A stretch of DNA of 64,000 bases, from positions 124,001-188,000 of the forward strand of contig JAWPHD010004396.1 of the NCBI GenBank assembly GCA_037043455.1. Direction: 5' to 3'. Under the pieces are notes generated by a model, which was not told where the DNA came from, ran no database searches, and worked only from the letters and a program-made list of their open reading frames with translations. Positions 34,101 through 49,100 of this stretch are shown here, piece by piece. The stretch is from Cyrtodaria siliqua. Lineage: Eukaryota > Mollusca > Bivalvia > Adapedonta > Hiatellidae. A program made the translations under genes and the position numbers. The first letter of the stretch is position 1, and each line of letters opens with the position of its first letter.

Positions 34101-37100
34101 TATTGTTAAAAGATTTTGTTTTGATGGGATATACTTTTATTTACACTGTCTTGACAAGAAGGTTTAATAGCGTGGTTGTGTACACATAACATCTATTTAA
34201 GTTAATCAATAGGCGGTATTGCCTACTGACCGTTCCAAGTCGCTTATCCTATAATCACGGGCTACTCTTTATGTTTGTATATTGTCCCATCGACTATTTA
34301 ATTTGATTTTTATTATTTAGTTTTGTTGTACAGTGTTAACCTACGGTGCAATTGCCTTTGAGTGCTGTGGTTTATATAGGACTATTTTTCTCATTTTATG
34401 TCCATATAGATGCTGACAATGCTGCTGACAAAGCTATAGTAGTCTATGTCTTTTATCCAACGCTTCATGTGAATACCCAATTGGTCCATAAATTGATTGC
34501 CATGACAATGCAGAGGTCTCCTTTGTGGTTTTAGTGGGTGGATTTATAAAATATGCGACTTGTAAACATCGTTAAAATAGACATTTACTTACGATAACAG
34601 TTTCATTTGTTTAAATTAATGTAGGTCTTTATAATGTAATACCTCATCAAAAGTCCTATTCTTAAATAGTGTTGTTCTTAAACCTTACTCTGAAGGATTT
34701 TATAAAAACAAAAGTGTACAACTGCAAGTCATGAACAAGAGACCAAAGGGCCTCGCCTCCAGTGCTCACATGTTAAAGAAATAATTACAACAGCAATTTC
34801 CTAATATAACTCTATGTAAAACTGTGATTGGTTTCAAATTTTACCCCAGTATCACCATTTGAACAAAATAGTTAAAGAACCATAAGCTTATACTACATGC
34901 AAACTATTAGACACTTAGCTCATTTAGATTCGGAGATTTTTAAAGAGTTTTCTTTAATGGCTTTACTCAATGTAATAGTGTGATCCACAGGGCAAGATCA
35001 AACTTGGTTCAATTAAGGGTCACCATTTGAACAGACTTAGAATGCTACTTTCGCTAGCATACTTTTTATATTTCTTAGTAGAGAACCACAAGCTTATGCT
35101 ACATGCAACATATTAGACGTAGTTTCAGAGAAGATGTTTATATATAACTCTATGTAAATATGTGACCCCTGGGGCCAAACATTTTTAGCAAATTTGGTAG
35201 AGGACTAAAAGCTTATACTACATGCAAACTATTAGTTAGGATACACGTACACGTACATTTTTAGCTCTGAAAATATTGTATAACTCGATCACTTTCTGTT
35301 TTCTTTGGTTAAATTGAAGGCTTGATAAGATACGACAAACTAGACGGTATCAACCCGATCTGATCTTATTTCTGGACTGAACCAGACTCTTAACGGCATT
35401 ACGCCGTAGAGTGCCTTTGAGCGTATTCTCCAGTACATGCACTCATAAACACTAACTATAAACGGTATCACCCCGATCTGGTCTTATCCCTAAATAATTA
35501 AAGTATATGCATCTATATATACAATCACATACATTACAAGAGTGTGACTTTAGCTGAATGAAAGGCCTAATAAGGCAATCTACACGGTATCAACCCGATC
35601 TGGCCTAACGTCTGGACTCCACTAGACTCGACTAATCCGTAGAGTGCATTAAAGTGTATTACTCGATGTATACAATTGCACACAATGCATTGAATGTATT
35701 TTAGTCGTATTAAACGCACAATAGGCACCAACCCGCCCTGGTCTTACCTGTGGTCTTAAGAGTACTCTTGTAGATATACACTTACGGGATCGCTTTTTAG
35801 TTCGGCTAAATACATAAATACAGATATGTAGTAAGATGGCGTGGATGGTATGAATCCATTCTTATCGTACTTGGAGTCAGAATCGGTTTTCAACCAAAAC
35901 TGGCATTATGTAAATATATATAGAGGATCTAACATGAGTACTCATTCATTATTGAATTTATTAAACGAGTTGGCAAAATGATATAATGCAAGGCTCTTGC
36001 CGAGTACTATATCATTTTTGCTAACGAGTTTAATAAATTCAATAATGCATGAGAACGCATGTCAGATTCTATTTATCACATAACTCACATATCGACTTTT
36101 ATTGCATTTGGCCTGACGCTTTAACACGCGAAACAGACATAAACCGTGGGAATTGGATCATAGTCATTATCGATTTTTTTTTGTCTTACTTTACTAACGT
36201 TAATAGCTAGCTGAGGATTTGGAGGTCCGTACTATAGATATCGTATCCCCTCAGAACGGGATATCGATATACATGTCACTGCATACACGACCATACAGTG
36301 TAACACACGGTCGTGCACGCTACATATATAAGACATATACTCATAGTAATACACGCTGTTAGGAAATACGTGCTAAATGATTTGTTGATAACCGTAGTTC
36401 TTTATTTATTTCACCAAGGTTTACATATTAAGCAAACAGCAATGGAATCTACATAGTCAATGCATGATAAAAATGTCATTATGGCGGAATGGCAATTTAA
36501 ACACAATTCAATGTAAATAGTAGCAAGGTAAGGAAAAAAGAGTCTCTAAGCAACTCTAGACAGTCAACATAATATATTGTCTATATCCAATACGTGATTA
36601 GGTGGGAGGGAGATATTGTGTTCACTTATACATATAAATGTATTCTATAAAAACAAAACAAAAACAAAAAGATACGTTTTGATGTTCCTTTCACCGTCAT
36701 TTCAATACCATACACATTTATAAAATTTAATGCAGATTTAATTATGTACACTATTGGTGAATACTAAATGGATACTATATTAAGTTTTGTGTTTTGTATT
36801 TTTTTCTTAAACTAAAAAGAAATGTATATGTTCATCAAGATTCAAGATTCAATCTTGACTCTAAAGTATGGACAAAGAAAGATAATAATTCACAGACGAT
36901 ATTATATCTTAGTATCTTGTAGTATGTCAATAAACAAAGAAAACACATGATGCACGTGATTGCAGTTTATACGGTAGCCGCTTTATTCTATCAGTCATGT
37001 GTAATCACTTTCACTTGTGGACATAAATGTAGCATTACATGGTTCGAATTTCGTTTAGCACTAAAGAGTATATCTCACTACTAAAGGTACTATATAAACT

Positions 37101-40100
37101 TGGCAGATTACGGAATATACCGTAATAACTGCCAAGAATATGTGATATCCCTATATACCAGTACCCAAGCGAGCCCCATTTGTGAACTATACGGTCCCTA
37201 TATATTTTGACACATTCAACATAAGGGAATCTTCTTCACAACATACTAAGACAATAAACATATTGTCATTGATAATACAAACAATTTACGATTTCATTGC
37301 AACTGAAAAAGACGTGTTTAGGTCGAAAGCGCTAGTGCAAATCGGAATATTGTCTTCCCGAGTAAAATCATACACGACACATAATACACACGTCTCTTAA
37401 ATACCTCTAGGCATTTTGTTTGTTTGTTTTAAAAAAAAACAATTAAAAAGTACTGTAAGAATGTTGTTGCAGCCATAAGCTTATGCCATATGCAAAATAT
37501 TAGACCTGTAGCACTTAAGGTTTCAGAGAGAACGATTTTTTTTTAAGAAACCTGATTTTTATTTAAAAGGGGAGATAACTCTAATAACAGGAAACAGCTA
37601 CCCTGTTGGCACTGCTATCACTGATTTTTTCTTTCTCTACAATGTACTCCATAACATGGTACCAGTAGGAATTTTCCACCTGAGATGGTAGCTCATGGTC
37701 TAATAGTGAAGATACATATTATAAAATTGGGAATAGTTGGAATATCATGAAAAAAAAATTACAGCCTTAGAATATGCTAAGATATGTGTGCCTTCTTGTG
37801 TATGAAACATGCGTCACCGTGACTTGAGAGTATCGTAGACTAAATACTCAACGCTTTAAAGAAACATAAAAACGTGTCTAATAGGTTCATGACGACCCAA
37901 GCACACTTTTATCATTTGAACTTAAAGTTAGCTCAATTGACAATTTTCATAAAATAAGCTAATAGGATAAACATTATCAAGGCATTGTAAAGATGAAACA
38001 TACGTGATTGTCTCTTTTACCATTTTTCATGCTTATTCCGAAAAAAAATGGTGTGTTTTCGTCGTAAAACATTTTTCTCTTTCCTAATCATAGATGTTAT
38101 TAGCTGACCCGTTCTATGTGTGATTCTTTAAGTCATGCATCAACTTAACTCAAATATAATATACGTGATGTAACATGCGCTACATTACACTGAATGCAAT
38201 GACAATGTTATATAAATATACTACTGAAAAAGTGTTTTAAGTCAAGAAAATAGGAGTTCTACAGACTGAATTACATGTGTAATGGAATATACGTTACTAT
38301 TAATAAAATATATTACTATTTGAACACATTGAACTATAGCAGATTGTTTGTGTTTCATGAACATTTAGAAGAGTTTATAAACGACATCAGTGATCAACCT
38401 TACATTGAAAACTGGTTTTCAGTTCTAATATGCAGCATATACGTAAATGTTGATTAATACGTTATTATTGATATATACGAACTTATACATTAACTAGATG
38501 CCATTTTATCAATATATAGATATATAGTCATACTTTACAATTGTTATACTTATAAGCTATCGTTTGCTTCTTAGAAGAGACTAGTTTAAGTTCTGTAGTT
38601 TAAATAATTTTAAATAATCATGAACTCTATACATAGGATTGCGTTTATTTGTGGGGAAAAGGTGGAGGAGCGTTGGGGAGGGGTGAATATGTTTAGACAT
38701 GCTTATATGAACAGTTTGTATATTTGTTATTCTAAATTGTTTCAGTCAATTATGAATATAGATATCAATTTTAAAAAAAAATCAAATGCTATTTGCTTCG
38801 ATTTATCGAGAAACAAAGTACAATGACACTTTGCGGCAGTCCTCTCGTGTAAGTTTACAAGGGAAGTGACTCAGCAGGTCATTATCTAGTGGGCAACACA
38901 TATTGTATATGTAAATAAAACAAAAAGAGAACAAACAAAACATGCAAGATAAACAATGTGGAGAATTGATGTGACCAAAACAAAAGAAAGGAAACTTCAT
39001 ACGCGATTTATATTTATATTTATAAACTGAATCTTTTAACTGTTTAATTTCTAACACCCGATTTAAAAGAATAACCTGGAGCGTTTGCTCCTTAAATACG
39101 GACTTTTATAAGAGACTGGAGATCATCCATTGACTTTACATCGTCCAAGGCATGAGTGAGCGATGTTAAGATTGGCATGCCCCAGGTTTGTGATAGTTGA
39201 AACCTGCATTGAATAAAATACATGGTGCAGCTATGAGATCGCCAGTATCAATCGATGTATGCAACATCTACATGGAATACTTTGAGCCTACTCTTCATAG
39301 ATCAGGTTGGTGGTTCAAATACGTGCACTAACAGAAGGTCGACCATGTAGATAATTTCACATTTGATATCAAAACTCTAGACCCGAGCATAAAGTTCAAC
39401 TTTGAGAAAGAAGAAAATTATCAATTAGCATTTCTGGGCACAAACACCGTACGACGAAGGGACGGCAACATTAAGACAATCATTTATAGAAATTCCACGT
39501 GCACAGATCAATACCTAAACGTTGAATCATGCCACCCGTTGAACATAAACTCAGTGTAATAAACCTTTTACACTGTGGAGCCAACTCAATCATTTACCAA
39601 GAGGACATACTATCTAAAATAGATATGAAATAGATATGATCTATTTCAGATGATACAGTATGTCCGCTTGTCAATCATTCATATCTATTTCAGATGGTAC
39701 CGTATGTCCAATTTGCCAATAATTTATCAAGCGAAAAAAACATCTGGAAAAGATATGGTCTCTGTATGTCCGCTTGGTAAATGATTAAGTTGAGATTTTA
39801 CTACACTGAGTTTATATTCCAAATGGTGGCATCATTCAACGTCTAGGTATTCTAGCTGGGTGATACTGCGACCCCATAGCTGCACCATGTAGTTTTATTC
39901 ACGGGAGGTTTCAACTATCACACACCTGGGGATGGCCAATGGTAACATCGTTCGCCTCGTGCCTTGGATTATCTTCAGCCATTGATAAAATTCCCCGTAT
40001 GAGGAATGAACGCTCCGTGTCAGCTTTTTGAATCTTTGTGTAAGAAATCAAAAAGTAAAACAATCAGTCTTTAACGGATAATACTACACAGTTAAATATT

Positions 40101-43100
40101 CTTCCGGAAATGTTCCTATTTAAAACTGAATTTATATAAAAACGAATTTGTATATTAATTTAAATGAGCTTCTATTTAAGATTAATAGTTTCAGTGTTGT
40201 GTCAAATGCACATTGCATTAATGGTATAAAGCGTGTTACAAAGAGGGCTTTTTTATTAATCTACGCACCTCGTAATAACAGCATACACAAAGATAGTGTT
40301 GAAATTCTAAAATAATGTATAGTTGCGTATCGGAATATGAAACTGTGTAAGTGCATAGCAATAAAAACCAGTACCAGATTCGTATACGGACACCAACATT
40401 TCTCCACCACAAGCAGGGCCCTTGGCGTTTTTGGAACAGCTTTTGTCACATCCAGTCTCTTGATCATTTACAGTACTCCATGCCGTATCCAAACAAAAGC
40501 AATCACTTTTGGTATCAGTTATCCACTGTAAACGATGAAGGTGCTACATAGATCAGTTGTTTTTAACACAAATATTGCTTATTATATATTATTAGTTATT
40601 TGGATTTTTGGCAGAGGACATGTGCTCACATTCCTTGCCTGGAAGTTATATTCACCCGAGCCGTCAGGCGAGCGAGGGGAATATACTTTCCAGACATGGA
40701 ATATGAACCCATGTCCCCTGTCAAGAAACCAAATAACGAATTTGTCATACTTCAAAGTTGTTCCTTCTTATATTAAAAAACAAACAAACACGTTTTCTTT
40801 TGTATTTTGTCAATTTCCCCGTAACGTGCCTTTATTTCATGCCTAACACATGGCGTCTTTAAATGTTTACGGTCAACGCTCTAAACGTCGCCAAATTTGG
40901 AGGATTTTTTTTTAATAAAAAACACGTCGTTCGTCACAATGTTGGTGTTTTATTATCGTTAAAATGACAAACAACGTTACTTACTATTAAGACTATTATT
41001 TCAGACGTTTACCCACAATGGAAATCGTAGAAAAGCGGTAAGAAAAAAACACTCGACGGTTTCCACAACGAATCGGTAGCGTAATCTCCGCCATTTTGTT
41101 TTTGTGTATTGAATGTATGAGGTAGGCCTACCCATGGGGAGACATGGGCTCATTCTACGGCGCATTGACCAATGAAACTCCGACAATTTTCTTTGCAGTA
41201 TGACGAATATATATGTTCTGTAGTGCGATAGCGCCGCGCTTTGTAAATATATTGTCTATCATAACTTGTCTGGCAAAATGTATTAGAAGGATTGCATAAA
41301 AAAGCCAGGACTATGGTTTGGTGATTTCCGTCCCGAAGTCTGGATGTCCGTATTCACTGAACAAAATGTATAAATATGTATAAAATTGTCACCTGGCTTT
41401 TATGGATATAATTTGAAAACAAACGAGACATTAATGTAATTTAATAATCTATCATATGAAACACTTCGATTCACATATTTTCTGAAACTTGTATTGCAAA
41501 TGACCGAACAGTTGGTATGAAGATCAACACCCTCAAAACGATAAGTCACATTTACCAAATGGCGTTTATTATCTGGCGTGGCATCAATAAGCAGCAATAT
41601 CAGCTCGGCACCGGACTTTCATTGACACTATATAGCACTGGGGGTAACGTTGTGGAATGGCATTCCATGTTTGAGTGACACTTTTCTCGGAGATTTTTGT
41701 TGCTGTGGAAGTTCTCGTAAGTGACGTTTTAACAAGTCCCAAACGTGTTCAATTGGATTCAGATCTGCACTTGTCGTAGGCCATCGAAGAACTCTGATAT
41801 GGTAGACGTCTAGCATTTGTCGGGTGGTCGTAGCAACTGTGCATTGGGGAATATATTCAGCCAAGGACATCCCTATGTTTGATGCGATATGTGGTACAAG
41901 GACTGGCTGCAAAATGTCAACTTGGTACCGTCTAACATTAAGGTAACCTCTGATATTGACAATAGACGCCATTCTTAGAGTGTGACTTTTGGTTTTGAGG
42001 GTGTTGAATTTTATACTTTGTTATGTTTTAACTATTAGTTGTTTTGCAATAAAAAATTCATCAAAATGTGAATTAAATTGTTTCATACGATAGAATATCA
42101 AATTTTATCGCATAACTTACGGTGTGGGAGCGGAATAACACCATTCTATATTTTCGATATACCACTAGTTATATAAGTATGCAAATAGCCTAGTACGCTC
42201 TGTCAAAAAAATCGATAATGACTATGATCTAATTCCGATGGTTTATGTCGGTTTCGCGTGTTAAAGCGACAGGCAAAATGCAATGAAAATCGACATGTGA
42301 GTTATGTGATAAATAAAATCTGACATTCGTTCTCATTCATTATTGAATTTATTAAACTCGTTAGCAAAAATGATATAATGCTCGGCAAGAGCCTCGCATT
42401 ATATCATTTTGCCAACTCGTTTAATAAATTCAGTAATGAATGAGTACTCATGTAAGATCTTCTATATATTCATGGATTTTTTTTTCCATTTATATCTATA
42501 AAACCCAGGTGACCGATTATAAAGTTCGTTCAGTGTATGCGTATTAACATTTTCGTTAAGGTTTTGTTTCCTTATCAAAACGTTTTTATGAAAGTTTTGA
42601 AACTTGCCACACATTTTTATCATCATTACACAACTCGGTGTGATAAGCACCATAACTCTGTCGTGCATTTTACAGGATGTATGCACCTTATCGACTTAGA
42701 TTTTCGGTTTTAATTGGTTTATCCTCATTTATCAAAAGACATATTTTCTATACAGCTTTGACACTTGGCACAACTGTAAATCCATTCCTATAGGCTCCAA
42801 GTGAAGGATTGTCACAAATAATAGCACTATGCAATTATTTCAAGTAAACTGCCAACACTGCCGCTGAGACTGAACCAAGGAACGGGAAAAATACAGTCTG
42901 TATCACAGCATTTTACAGAGCTGTTCTTAAGGACAGTTAAGAGCGCGCCCCGACTTATTTTCAAAACTTGAAAAAGTGAGGCGGGCATAATGAGTTTTCA
43001 AATTATGTCAAACAACAGAAATAATTAAGTGGTGGTGGTAGCATACTTCCATTGAGATAGTAGCTAATCGTAAAATGCAGTTTCATCACAAAACAATCAC

Positions 43101-46100
43101 TCAATTTTCACCGCATATGTTTCTTATGAATGTATGCACGAATGGACTACATATGGTAATAAAGTATTACCGTAATTCCAAAGCGTTCCTTATTACCACA
43201 GGCAGAATAACATTGTCCAGGATCCGATTGTGTAGTGAAGTTGGCAGAAGACATTGTCTTTATGTCGGCTAACTTTACACAACCTGTAAACATAGCACGG
43301 AACACGAACTACGACGATTTATGTGGCAAGTATTTTGTAATAAACGAGAGCTTTATTATAACGTTCTCTATATATAACAAAGTGTGTTGATTATATCGAC
43401 GCACTGATTATCAACGCACTGTAAAATTGATTTATTTCAAAATCATTAGTAAAATAACTTTACGTTAAGGATGAGATAGCAATCAGACCTAACTTCCAAA
43501 CAATAACATCATCCTCATGGTTTTCAAGGCATGCTTCTGGCGATACAGTACCTGTGGTTAAACTACCACTATACCGGACACTTAAGTATCAATATTAAAG
43601 TACATAATGGGGTCATATTTATTATATGTTACAATATATGTATATGAAAAATGGAATTCTATATACATGTTTATACGCTGTTTATTTTAAAATGTTAATA
43701 CATATATCAGCATAATTATAGTCTATAATAGTTCAGTGCAATTTACAATAAGTTTTTGATAAATTATGTATTGTGACTTTACCTTTTGTATTTCATACTA
43801 TTGATGTTATTGTTAATGAGGGGATACTTTAATAACATTTTCGTATTATTTCTTGTTCAACAAACTTGCAAATTATATGATAGGCGGGCAATGTGTTCCT
43901 CCTAAGGATTGTCCCTAAATATATGTTGATCATGAACTATTAAACATTGACGTAAAGGAACAATCGATATATAGAAGAATGATTACGAACAGTGTACCAT
44001 ATAAAACCAGCGTACCTATATACTGGAATGTCTGGTATGCCATAAAGTAACCCAGCCATAGTTGTTCATCATGTGCCAGGCCGAGTTCTGAAACGTTGAT
44101 CGCAGCTGTGATTCCAGTATCAGAATAGATAAGGTCTGGGGTAGCGGGGGTACAGCTATACGGCGCCTCATCCCAAGTTGTTGCACTTTCACTGACAGAA
44201 TACACAACTTTTCCTGGAAAAAGATACTGTTCTTACTTTTATATATTTTTTCTGACATCAATAGCTTCCTACTATCTCATGTCTAAATAGATGAAAATTG
44301 TATAAAACACGTTTCTTCATACAACCTCTGCCTAGAAAATGTTACATGGAAAATGACCATCCAAATAAAAAACATTTTGTGATATATGTTGCGTTTGAGA
44401 TCATTTAAAAATTATTTCGGTTTCATTAGTATCAAGAACGAGCCCAAGAGAATGAGTTTCATTTGTAAGATATTTAATAATCGATGTATTTCAATTCAAA
44501 GATTGGGTGAAACAGTCGTTGTTGCTTTTCTACACTCTCTATGCAGGTATAATTTCTAGATGACCTGAAAATGTAAAATAAAATAATGCCGTAGATGTGT
44601 TTAAATAATTAAACTCTAATACAATTTCTTGTGCTAAAAATCGATTTATTTCATCAGTAATATTATCATTTGACTACAGAATGTTGCTTTTAGCATTTCG
44701 GAAACGCTTTAAAAAGAAAAGACAATTATTTGCTATAATGTGGGATAAATAAGAATTTCGGAAATTCTGATCAAAATCGAAGTTGTCCTTTCCCAACATA
44801 ACTCTATGTAACATCGACCTGAACCTTGATGGCGGCCAATTTTGGCGATTTTGCGACGACCAATAAGTTTAGTACCTTGCAAACATATATAATAAGGAGT
44901 TGTCAAAATATTGTCACATATTTGGCGCGGATCATTAGATAAAGAATGTTGTAAGGTTTTAAAGATTTGGCCATTTTTAATAACCGCGTCCACCTTGAAT
45001 GTCAGATTGACCAATTTTTTATTCTGCCTAGTTTACTCTCTTTAGGTTTCTGATCCAATGACGTCTACGTAAATCCTGGAAAGGGCGATAACGTTAGATG
45101 TTTGTCTTCAATAATCTTGTGACCTTAACGGCTCATTCTCGTGTTGCACTAGCATGATGAATTCACTGTAAGTACATTTCTAGTTTAATTTTGTTTGTAT
45201 ATTCATATGTACATGATCATATCTATGTTTTACAAAACACTTAAGTACTCAGTTGTATAATATTATTATTTAAAGAAAACACATTATACGCCGCTGGACA
45301 TGGGGGAGGAAAATCTCCACCGCCATATGAATGCCATCTTGGGGATGGTTAAAATTATGTTGATTTTATGAATATTGAGTTCTGCTCAACCCGGGGCTAG
45401 AGGGCGTCAGCTAGCATATTTCACTACTGTTCATGAACAGTCTCAATCAAACCGAGACTGCAATATTTTGTATGTGTTCGGCCGTTTCCAAAGGTCCATT
45501 ATCATACTCTTTTGAAAGCTTAAAAATATGTTCATGCGATTAGAGCAGACGATTTTCTTGTTATTTTGCAGTTAAACCGTATCTTCAATCAAGCGTGACT
45601 TCAAGTGACAAACATTTGGAATCTTATTGAAATATCCTTAGGTGGGTACTTAGAATGTTCTACTAGTATAATAATTGCTTATTAACGCTGCCTCGGTAGT
45701 TTAGAGAATAGCCATGCAAGGGTTTGTTTATCTACACTCTACCGTTTCGTTTTAATGACAAAAGGATAAGTGGTTTGGTAAAACCTAGAAATATCCACTA
45801 CACCCACCCACACATCACCTCCCCCACACACACCAACACCACCCCACCCACACACATACTCGTCAACTCTTTTGCCACTGATCGTGGCATCATTGGCATC
45901 ATATTGTCATCTATTTCATGTTCGTGAAGATAATATCATGACAGTAATAAATTACTTATGACCAAGAATATTCTTAAAACTAATATGAAATCAGAAATTT
46001 GGAAATAGCCGAACACGATAAATACAAAGATACTGAAGTCTTGGTTTGATTGAGACGGTTCATGAACGGTAATGAAAAACTGTTTGCCACCGTTTCAGGC

Positions 46101-49100
46101 CCTTTAGCCCTAGGTTGAGCAGAAATCAATATTTAAATGTCGATAGTGCGAAAATGTTAGCTACCCCTAAGATTGTATGCATATGCCGGTGAACAAGGAA
46201 CCTTCAATAAGGTATTTGCTTTGCCCTAAACAATAAAACAATGGGCGAAATAAACAAAGTGAATTCAGTTGCGAGCAGAGGTTATAAAGCCTGCGTATCA
46301 CAAGTAACAGTCAACAGTAGATATAAAAGTCGTACTGAAAATGAACGTTCAAGGACCATAGTGAACCAAAAACAAGAACAGAAACTAACAATAATTACAA
46401 AGATTAATAAAAGGCAAGATTTTACATCACAAATATAAAAGGGGGCTATCGCATTGGAACGGTCAGTGGCGAAAGATGCCGCTGGGGTTTAAGCCAGGTT
46501 TTAGATTTCACCAAACCTCTCTCTTACCTTATTGTCATCACAATATGTAATAGGTGCAAGCGGAAGTGGTACACATACGTAAATCAATGTCGTGTAAACT
46601 GGCTGCGGTTCTGCGTATTGTTTAATCACCAATAAGATATGCTGTCTGCTTTTTTAATTTAGTATTTTACCCTATGATGACGTCTACCTAAATCCTCAAA
46701 GGTACACGTTTAATGTTTGTCTTTATTGTATTGTCACAGCCTTAACCTTGTGTTCTCCTGTTGCTCTGGTTTTTGCCAATTCAATGAGTACTTGCTTTGT
46801 GGCTTTCTAGGCTATCATGTAAACATGATCATTTATGTGTTATATTGCCTATTAATGCTGCGTTGTTCGTTAGAGAATATGACCTGGCGGGGATATCTTT
46901 ATTTACACTGTCCCTTCTTCAAAAACACACTTTGCAAAATGTCATTATCGTAATCCTGATCTACTTTTAAAATACAAACGTAATTTAAGAACTCTTCTGC
47001 GACAAGGACTATCACAATCTGACTTCTATGTTGATGTGATTTACAAACTTCGTAAGATCCTTGGTCTTAATCATTTTCATACAGTTTTTATTGAACTTAT
47101 GAAAAGATTTATCAAAATAAGTTATGACCCTATCATTTTGCAACGCACTGCATGTGTAGTGGTTGTCCCATTTACAGTTCGCCACTATGTTTTCCTCTTT
47201 GATTGTACGATGACCGGACAGATTGTGAACCCTATGATGACGTCTACCTAAATCCTTATAGGACGGTAGCGTTTGATTTTTGTATTCTTGCTTTTGTTTT
47301 TTATATTCATATATACATGATCATGTATGTGTTATACTTATATTGCCTTTTAATGTTGCCTTGTTTGGTAGGGAATATAACCTGACGGGGATATCTTAAT
47401 GTACATTGTCCCGTTTTATAGAGATGACAATAGGGTAAGGTTGAGGTTTGGAGCATCATAGAACCTGGTTTAAACCCCCAGCGGCATATTTCTGCCACTG
47501 ACCGTCCTAAGGCGGTAGCCCTATTGTCAACCCATTTATGTTTGTGATGTCATATCTTGCCTTTATTCATCTTTGTAATAATTGTTTTTTCTGTACTTGT
47601 TGTTGGTTGATTGTGATCCTTGACTGCTTCATTTCCTGTTCAACATTTATATTTACTTTTACTAATTTAAACAATTATTTTGTATGGAATGCATAATTTT
47701 TACTAATTTAAACAATTATTTTGTACGGAATGCATAAAATCAATGCGTGCGCGTTATAGCAGCGTACCACGATGCACTCGCGCCAAAACGTATGTATGCT
47801 GCACTATTATTTCATAGATGTATTAATAGTTGTATCATATGTATTTCAACGTAATACCGTGGGATATATACCACAAAATATATGCCTACATCATATCAAC
47901 AAAATAATGTGTTTTACTCACGCCATTACACAAGGTGATGCTTTTTTTAAAAAAATGCATTTTTTTTAAATTAACGTTTCTTCGGCTACTTTGTTCACTT
48001 TCAAATATGTTGATATGTACCATAATCAATAACATAGAGCAAATGCAATATATGAAAAATAAAATGTGATTTTACTCTCCCCCACCTAATTATCGGGACA
48101 GGCCTAAAGGTGAAATAACGCAATTTCCAATGGTACGCATTGCGTAACTATGAATGGTGGTCTTATCCAACAGAGTTGAACAAATACTCGCCTAAAATAA
48201 ACATTTTATTTAATTCACTCTTTTTTTTTAAATATTCTTTGACACTTTAAATATGGGTGCAAATATAGCATTACTGTATGCACAAACATAAATGAAAAAT
48301 GGGCAACAACTTTGAATATTGTGCAACGTATGTCCTAGATGCAAATCCACATTTAGGGAACCAACTAATACTCATTATAACTGTTTAATAAGGGGCAATG
48401 TAACGGGATAACATGTTTTTTGTCGAACCCGCTTGCGGACAGCTCGACATAGTTGTCACAATGGCGGTTCGGTGCATATGCGTGCATCCTTGCGTGCGTC
48501 AGTGCGTCCGTCCGATATTGTCCGGTCTGTAACTTTGTCATGCATAGAGGGATTTTGAAATAACTTGGCACAAATGATCACGATGTGTCGCGTGCAATAC
48601 ATAAGCCTCCAGCTCGAAGGTCAAGGTCACACTTAGAGGTCATGCAGTTCATGCAGTCCGATCTTGTCCGGGCTGTAACTTTGTCATGCATAAAGGGATT
48701 TTGAAATTACTTTTCAAGAGGACGATGTGTCGCGCACAAACCCAGGCCTCCAGCTCAAGGATCAAGGCCACACGTAGAGGTCATACAGTTCATGCAGTCC
48801 GATCTTGTCCGAGCTGTAACTTTGTCATGCATCGAGGGATTTTGAAATTACTGGGCAGAAATGATCACCATAAGAGGATGATGTGGCGCGCAACACCCAG
48901 GCTTCCAGCTCAAAGGTCAAGGCCACACTTAGAGGACTGGCGGGCTCAACATGTTGCTAGTGGGCATTTATTTTTATTTGCGGATTCAAATGTCATTGAC
49001 TTCAGAAGATATTGAAAGTATTTTTAGTTATAGACCATATGTCTAATATTAATGTGTGTGTGTGTGTGTGTATGAAATAAAAAAAAACGTACGCAGTATA

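Noticed and set aside
40261..40551. Plus-strand ORFs at 40337-40551
   Set aside because: They are antisense shadows of the WSC exon 4 and its flank.
43490..43590. Possible extra receptor exon (SPEACLENHEDDVIVWK) on the minus strand
   Set aside because: It reads protein-like, but acceptor and donor are weak and the phases do not fit between exons 2 and 3, which already join in frame through the WSC half at 43171-43283.
48365..49015. ORFs at 48365-48571 and 48686-49015
   Set aside because: They lie in the ~145-bp tandem repeat and its flank; the apparent repeats at protein level mirror the DNA repeat.
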